A stretch of 8,505 bases of DNA from Treponema sp. UBA3649. GTDB taxonomy: Bacteria; Spirochaetota; Spirochaetia; Treponematales; Treponemataceae. The stretch lies in contig DFKI01000082.1 in assembly GCA_002373325.1 (NCBI GenBank), positions 1 to 8,505 on the forward strand. The letters are read 5' to 3'. Made by a program: the position numbers and the translations under genes. Positions 5,042 to 8,505 of the stretch are shown in pieces (positions within the stretch are counted from its first letter, which is position 1; every line of letters begins with the position of its first letter). Under the pieces are notes generated by a model that was not told where the DNA came from, searched no databases, and was given only the letters and a program-made list of their open reading frames with translations.

Positions 5042-6223
5042 TCAGGGAAGAAAGCTGCTCATCAAAGTCGCCTCTATATCGAGCGTGAAATCCTTCGCAT
5101 AGTAATAGCCCTTTTGGTAATGATCATACTTGATTAGGTCTTTTCTTTTTATGCAGTCCGTTCCGGAAAACTCAAGAATCTTGTCCAGGTCACGATGAAT
5201 CGTAGCCACGCTCACATTATGCTCCGCCGCAAGCTTATCAACATTGGGATAAGCACCGCTCCTGATTTTCTGGTCGATGAGCAAAATACGGGAAAGCTCC
5301 TCCGAGAATTTTCTGCACTTTGCCTTTTTAAGTCTCTCGCTGTCGCTACATTTTATTTTTGTCTCAAGTCTCTCAATTTTCGGGCAGTACATGAACGCCT
5401 CTTCCTCAACCGTCAGATCCGCGGTCTTTCCCTCATAAATCATTGAGCACAAATACTCGCAGTGCAGAAAAGCCAAGAATTCTATTTTTCTCACGGATTT
5501 TGGCAGAACCACTTCCTCGACATTTTTACAGTGCGTGCCACACATCATCATTTCCAATTCTTCCGGGCATGGACACAGATATCCTGACTCATCAAAGCAG
5601 GAAGTTCCTATGACTTTCACTCCATCCGGCACACGTACTTTTTTCTGATTTCTCGCCACATAAAACAACGCCACTTTGTGCTTTGTGTTCACCATGAATC
5701 CGTCAATCACTTTATAGGTCGGATTCTGCAGGAGGATTCGGACGGTCTGGGAATGAAAAGTCCTTTCCATCGCATCGTCACCCTCATAATAAAAGCAGAT
5801 GATGCCGCCTTCTATTGAAATCAAATCGTCATGGACCTCAACGGTCTTAAGGCTTCTCGGCATTTTGAACGAGTCAAGTCTTATCACGTTTTTCGGAATG
5901 GAAATTTTTTCCAGGGACCGGCATCCTTCAAAAATATTGAGCCCGATCCAAAGCTCTTCATTCTCAGGCCAGCGGATTTCCTTAAGGGCCGTGCAATATC
6001 CGAAGGCAAGTTTTTCAATTTCCTCAACGCTGTCGGGCAAAATGATTTTCGTAATGGTGTCGTTAGGATTGTCCTCATCCGCAAAGGCATAGGAGCTGAT
6101 TTTCACAACCCCATCGGGAACTTTTACGACGGACTCTTTTCCCAGATATGCGTGGAGAAAAAACTTTCCCTTATGGGACGGATCCTGCTTGATTATGAAA
6201 TCTGAATTGTCTGCCATGCTCAT
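5042..6223 (-). CDS. BspA-like leucine-rich repeat protein with C-terminal WYL/DeoR-type winged helix
   Basis: This encodes 393 residues without a signal peptide, so it is predicted cytoplasmic. Residues about 25-300 carry BspA-type (LRR_5) repeats: VVKVPDGVVKISSYAFAD, ITKIILPDSVEEIEKLAFGYC, LEKISIPKNVIRL, KVRVPDGVKVIGTSCF and VEEVVLPKSVRKIEFLAFLHC. Residues about 309-378 read like the helix-turn-helix that normally begins WYL-domain regulators: SRILLIDQKIRSGAYPNV, LAAEHNVSVATIHRDLDKIL and IKYDHYQKGYYY. The protein ends where a WYL domain would begin. The likely role is a DNA-binding regulator with an LRR protein- or ligand-sensing part; targets are unknown. I chose the ATG at 6223 because AGGAGA (6235-6240) lies 11 bases upstream and the predicted promoter sits downstream of the alternative GTG at 6271. 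Fourteen cysteines, four clustered at 217-232, are unusual for its length. Confidence 0.85.
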   Translation of the reverse strand: MSMADNSDFIIKQDPSHKGKFFLHAYLGKESVVKVPDGVVKISSYAFADEDNPNDTITKIILPDSVEEIEKLAFGYCTALKEIRWPENEELWIGLNIFEGCRSLEKISIPKNVIRLDSFKMPRSLKTVEVHDDLISIEGGIICFYYEGDDAMERTFHSQTVRILLQNPTYKVIDGFMVNTKHKVALFYVARNQKKVRVPDGVKVIGTSCFDESGYLCPCPEELEMMMCGTHCKNVEEVVLPKSVRKIEFLAFLHCEYLCSMIYEGKTADLTVEEEAFMYCPKIERLETKIKCSDSERLKKAKCRKFSEELSRILLIDQKIRSGAYPNVDKLAAEHNVSVATIHRDLDKILEFSGTDCIKRKDLIKYDHYQKGYYYAKDFTLDIEATLMSSFLP

Positions 6224-6259
6224 GTTTTCCGCTGTCTCCTGATAACTCAAGTTTCTTCC

Positions 6260-6265
6260 ATTATA
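6260..6265 (-). promoter_or_regulatory. Predicted -10 box of the LRR-HTH gene
   Basis: A perfect TATAAT on the minus strand lies 36 bases before the ATG at 6223, giving a leader of about 30 nt. No convincing -35 box is seen at 16-18 bases upstream, so this may be a weak or activator-dependent promoter. Confidence 0.45.
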
Positions 6266-6337
6266 ATACACTACTCTATCACTTCATGCGAGAGTGGGGA
6301 AAAAATTTGAAAAAAAAACATGGCAGCGACTTCAACA

Positions 6338-6478
6338 TCATTTTCCGAACAAATCAGAATGTGTGCCCGTGCGTGAGAGCATGGCCGTGGTACAGCTTTC
6401 CGACCGCTTTAAATCTTTTTTCATTGCAGATGTATAAGTGATTGCATATTTTGCGTCAGGCAAATTGAGTTTCGTCAT
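6338..6478 (-). pseudogene. Decayed YafQ/RelE-family toxin gene
   Basis: The frame gives 46 residues where the family has about 90. The N-terminal part, YAITYTSAMKKDLKR, matches the start of YafQ-type mRNA interferases. The last part, LSRTGTHSDLFGK, matches their C-terminal RTGTHxxLF block. The middle of the toxin, with most of the RNase fold, is missing. A neighbouring frame over 6372-6401 reads GKLYHGHALT, resembling the family's mid-protein DHALTG region, so more than one deletion or frameshift seems to have occurred. The ATG overlaps the antitoxin stop as ATGA (6475-6478), the usual type II operon layout, and GGAGG lies ten bases upstream. It should not make an active toxin. Confidence 0.75.
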
Positions 6479-6565
6479 CTCAGCATCACCTCCATCAGTT
6501 CGTCCAAATTATTATATGCCCGAATGTCGAGTTTCACATTTATTGTAAATTTCCCGAGAATTTTT
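6475..6565 (-). pseudogene. 3' remnant of a RelB/DinJ-type antitoxin gene
   Basis: The frame before the toxin ATG ends in DIRAYNNLDELMEVMLR and a TGA that overlaps the toxin start. A KxYxxLDEL-style ending is common in RelB/DinJ antitoxins that partner YafQ toxins. Going upstream the frame has no ATG and soon enters the 22-bp repeat array at 6567, reaching a TAA at 6604-6606. The DNA-binding N-terminal half is therefore gone, apparently cut off at the repeat boundary. The family call rests on a short tail plus the operon layout. Confidence 0.6.
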
Positions 6566-6566
6566 C

Positions 6567-6654
6567 CTTGCCGGATAGGTCTTATGTCCTTGCCAGATTG
6601 GTCTTATGTCCTTGCCAGATTGGTCTTATGTCATTGCCAGATTGGTCTTATGTC
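6567..6654. repeat. Tandem array of four 22-bp half-hairpin units
   Basis: Units begin at 6567, 6589, 6611 and 6633 and read close to CTTGCCAGATTGGTCTTATG followed by TC. Each carries the left arm of the following core hairpin and the outer GTC, but not the right arm. The first unit keeps CCGGA as in the core and the others have CCAGA. It abuts the antitoxin remnant. Confidence 0.9.
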
Positions 6655-6720
6655 ATTGCCGGACTTGATCCGGCAATCTCTCCTGCAAAAGGGATTCCCG
6701 CGTCGGAGCGCGGGAATGAC
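6652..6720. repeat. Two-hairpin palindromic element (REP/MITE-like), core 2
   Basis: The outer ends are GTCATT and AATGAC, as in core 1. Hairpin A pairs ATTGCCGGA (6655-6663) with TCCGGCAAT (6669-6677) around CTTGA. Hairpin B pairs ATTCCCGCG (6694-6702) with CGCGGGAAT (6709-6717) around TCGGAG. Hairpin B recalls the dRS3 type of repeat (ATTCCC...GGGAAT) known from Neisseria, but this is resemblance only. Confidence 0.9.
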
Positions 6721-6769
6721 AGTGTTATAAGTCGAAATTAGGGCTATATGTCTTTACCGACTTGGGATC

Positions 6770-6801
6770 CTTCTCACCGATACGGATCCGCTGATGAGAA
6801 G
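6770..6801. repeat. Inverted repeat downstream of acetolactate synthase gene
   Basis: CTTCTCA (6770-6776) and TGAGAAG (6795-6801) are complementary around an 18-nt loop containing GGATCC, which also occurs at 6765-6770. It lies about 30 bases beyond the stop of the acetolactate synthase gene. No T-run follows on the minus strand, so it is not a standard intrinsic terminator. Confidence 0.4.
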
Positions 6802-6832
6802 ATGGAGATTTTGAGACGTTGATTTTTTCACC

Positions 6833-8505
6833 TCACCTTATGGCATCCACATTCGCATGACCCGCCGCCACAAAGGGAAGCACGTTCTCCTCAATGTCAA
6901 TGGGAACCACCACAAGATGGGGACCCTTGGAAAAAGCTCTCTTGTGCCAGTCCGGATCGGAGGAAACGTCCACCGCGTCAATCCTGAATCCCTTCGCTAT
7001 GGTAAGAAAATCCGGGGAAAGCCTGAACTCGGAGGCCGAATAATTTTTGTTGAAAAGATACTGCTGCTGTTGCCTGACCATACCGAGACTTCCGTTCTGC
7101 ATGATGAAAATGGTCACGTCAAGATTCTCCTCGGCCAAAGTAGAAAGCTCCTGAATGTTCATCATAATCGAGCCGTCGCCCGAGATGCACACAACCCGCT
7201 TAGACCTGTCCGCCAACGCAGCGCCGATCGCGGCAGGAAGACCGAATCCCATCGTGCCCAAAGAGCCACTCGTCAAAAAGTGTCTCGGATTCTCCACCGG
7301 ATAGTACTGTGCCGACCACATCTGATGCTGTCCCACGTCGGTAGTCACAACCAGATCCGAAGACTTGATTCCGCACTCCCCCGCCCTCAGAGGAATGTCC
7401 CGGATAAACGCGCGCGGATTAATCGAGCCCTCAGGAACCGAAGCGTTGCGTCCCAGAATCACGCTCTCAGTCTCATTGTAAACTCCGGCAAGTTTTTTCA
7501 CCCAAGTCTCACGCTCATCAGCAAAAGACTGAATCTTATCAGCACGGGAAATTTTCTCGGTCAAAAGAGGAAGAGCCGCACCCACGTCACAAACAAGCGA
7601 AAGGTCAGCCGGAAGAATCTTGTTGATTTCAGCCGCGTCCACATCAATATGAAGAATCTTCGCCTCAGGACAGAACTCCGCAATGAGCCCAGTGGCCCTG
7701 TCATCAAAACGCACGCCAAGGGCAAAGACCAAATCAGCGTCGTGCATCGCAAGGTTAGCCGCATAAGAGCCGTGCATACCGAGCATACCGAAATTGTTCC
7801 CGGAAAGACGGGAAACCACGCCGAGTCCCATCAAGGAAGAGACCACCGCGCACCTGTATTTTTCCGAAAAAGCACGGACAGCCTCACTTGCCCCGGTTCT
7901 CCTGCACCCACCCCCAATATAAAGAACAGGTCTTTTCGCCTTCAAAAGAGCGTCGCACATCTTTCCGGAAACCGACTCCATCTCATCCGCATCCGCACGG
8001 AATTTCTCGGAAGGATCATGGAGAGAGGAAACAGCAAGGGACTCCACCGAAGGCCACGCGTCAAACTCAACCACGGCAGTCTGAACGTCACGCGGCACGT
8101 CAATCAGAACAGGACCCGGACGACCGCTCTGTGCAATGGAAAAAGCCGCAGGAATCACGGTCAGAAGATCAAGCGCGTTTTTCACCATCACGGAATGTTT
8201 TGTAATCGGAAAAGAAAGACCGAAAGTGTCGGCCTCCTGAAAAGCGTCGGTACCAATCAGAGAAGAGTTCACCTGACCCGTAAAAGCCACGATGGGAACG
8301 GAATCGCACCTGGCATCGGCAATCGCAGTAAGAAGATTCATCGCACCGGGCCCCGAAGTCGCCATACAGACCGCAGGTTTACCGTTAAGACGAGCCATCC
8401 CCTGGGCAATAAACCCCGCCGCCTGCTCCTGCCTCACAAGAACATGCCGGATGTCGCTTCTGTTAAGCTCGTCATACAAAGGCAAAATGGAACCTCCGGG
8501 AATCC
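6833..8505 (-). CDS. ilvB: Acetolactate synthase large subunit, AHAS I (IlvB)-like, N-terminus outside window
   Basis: The enzyme joins pyruvate with pyruvate or 2-ketobutyrate, using thiamine diphosphate, in the first common step of branched-chain amino acid synthesis. About 557 codons are present. At the right edge the frame continues upstream as IPGGSILPLYDEL, the usual start of the first domain, so roughly 20-30 residues are missing and the TTG at 8485 is not the start. Seen in order: RQEQAAGFIAQGMAR with the catalytic Glu (codon 8426-8428), TSGPGAMNLLTAIADAR, GTDAFQEAD, the central FAD-binding-type domain (GMLGMHG, LGVRFDDRATG), TTDVGQHQMW, and the GDGSIMMN thiamine-binding motif. Its blocks are closest to E. 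coli IlvB as I recall it, including GMVRQQQQ where most homologues have Trp. No small subunit gene is downstream; it may be upstream of the window or elsewhere. Confidence 0.95.
   Translation of the reverse strand, partial: IPGGSILPLYDELNRSDIRHVLVRQEQAAGFIAQGMARLNGKPAVCMATSGPGAMNLLTAIADARCDSVPIVAFTGQVNSSLIGTDAFQEADTFGLSFPITKHSVMVKNALDLLTVIPAAFSIAQSGRPGPVLIDVPRDVQTAVVEFDAWPSVESLAVSSLHDPSEKFRADADEMESVSGKMCDALLKAKRPVLYIGGGCRRTGASEAVRAFSEKYRCAVVSSLMGLGVVSRLSGNNFGMLGMHGSYAANLAMHDADLVFALGVRFDDRATGLIAEFCPEAKILHIDVDAAEINKILPADLSLVCDVGAALPLLTEKISRADKIQSFADERETWVKKLAGVYNETESVILGRNASVPEGSINPRAFIRDIPLRAGECGIKSSDLVVTTDVGQHQMWSAQYYPVENPRHFLTSGSLGTMGFGLPAAIGAALADRSKRVVCISGDGSIMMNIQELSTLAEENLDVTIFIMQNGSLGMVRQQQQYLFNKNYSASEFRLSPDFLTIAKGFRIDAVDVSSDPDWHKRAFSKGPHLVVVPIDIEENVLPFVAAGHANVDAIR

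Noticed and set aside
6224..6271. GTG at 6271 as start of the LRR-HTH gene
   Set aside because: It overlaps the predicted -10 region, so it would not be transcribed, and it lacks a ribosome site. The ATG at 6223 has AGGAGA upstream.
6524..6730. Plus-strand 68-codon frame
   Set aside because: It is made almost wholly of the 22-bp array and core hairpins and has no ribosome site.
8483..8485. TTG as start of the acetolactate synthase gene
   Set aside because: The frame continues upstream with the conserved IPGGSI residues to the window edge.

Overview
The window looks like a piece of a host-associated (gut or rumen type) Treponema or a close spirochaete. The grounds are indirect: spirochaete-style relaxed lipoboxes, an exported GH5 cellulase-type enzyme, a BspA-like LRR protein, moderate G+C, and dense palindromic dispersed repeats. 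No rRNA or other phylogenetic marker is present, so this assignment is an inference.

Left part (1-692): the last codons of an unidentified gene end at 77. Then follow about 600 bases without an intact gene, holding four copies of a roughly 85-nt foldable element. Its stems differ between copies but stay paired. Two short duplicates of the upstream gene's 3' end sit between the copies, with one half-unit of a second palindrome family.

Polysaccharide part (631-4722): a promoter precedes a secreted or lipid-anchored GH5 (GH5_4-like) beta-glucanase, which ends at a good intrinsic terminator. A convergent gene encodes a small unknown lipoprotein with its own sigma-70-type promoter. Divergent from that is a leaderless SGNH/CE2-like esterase whose predicted promoter closely resembles that of the GH5 gene. 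The esterase overlaps an rsuA-like rRNA pseudouridine synthase by 8 bases. GH5 and esterase together suggest outside cleavage of an acetylated glucan or hemicellulose and inside deacetylation of the imported pieces.

Repeat and regulator part (4723-6832): a two-hairpin palindromic element has tandem arrays of half-hairpins growing outward on both sides. Next comes a minus-strand gene of unusual design, with cytoplasmic BspA-like leucine-rich repeats and a C-terminal winged-helix segment like the N-terminus of WYL/DeoR regulators. Behind it lie the decayed remains of a RelB/YafQ-type toxin-antitoxin operon. A second two-hairpin element with its own 22-bp half-unit array abuts the antitoxin remnant.

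Right part (6833-8505): most of a minus-strand acetolactate synthase large subunit, close in its motifs to E. coli IlvB (AHAS I). Its N-terminus lies beyond the window.

Most worth following up are the covarying element family at 121-627, the LRR-HTH fusion, the symmetric half-hairpin arrays and the toxin-antitoxin relic.
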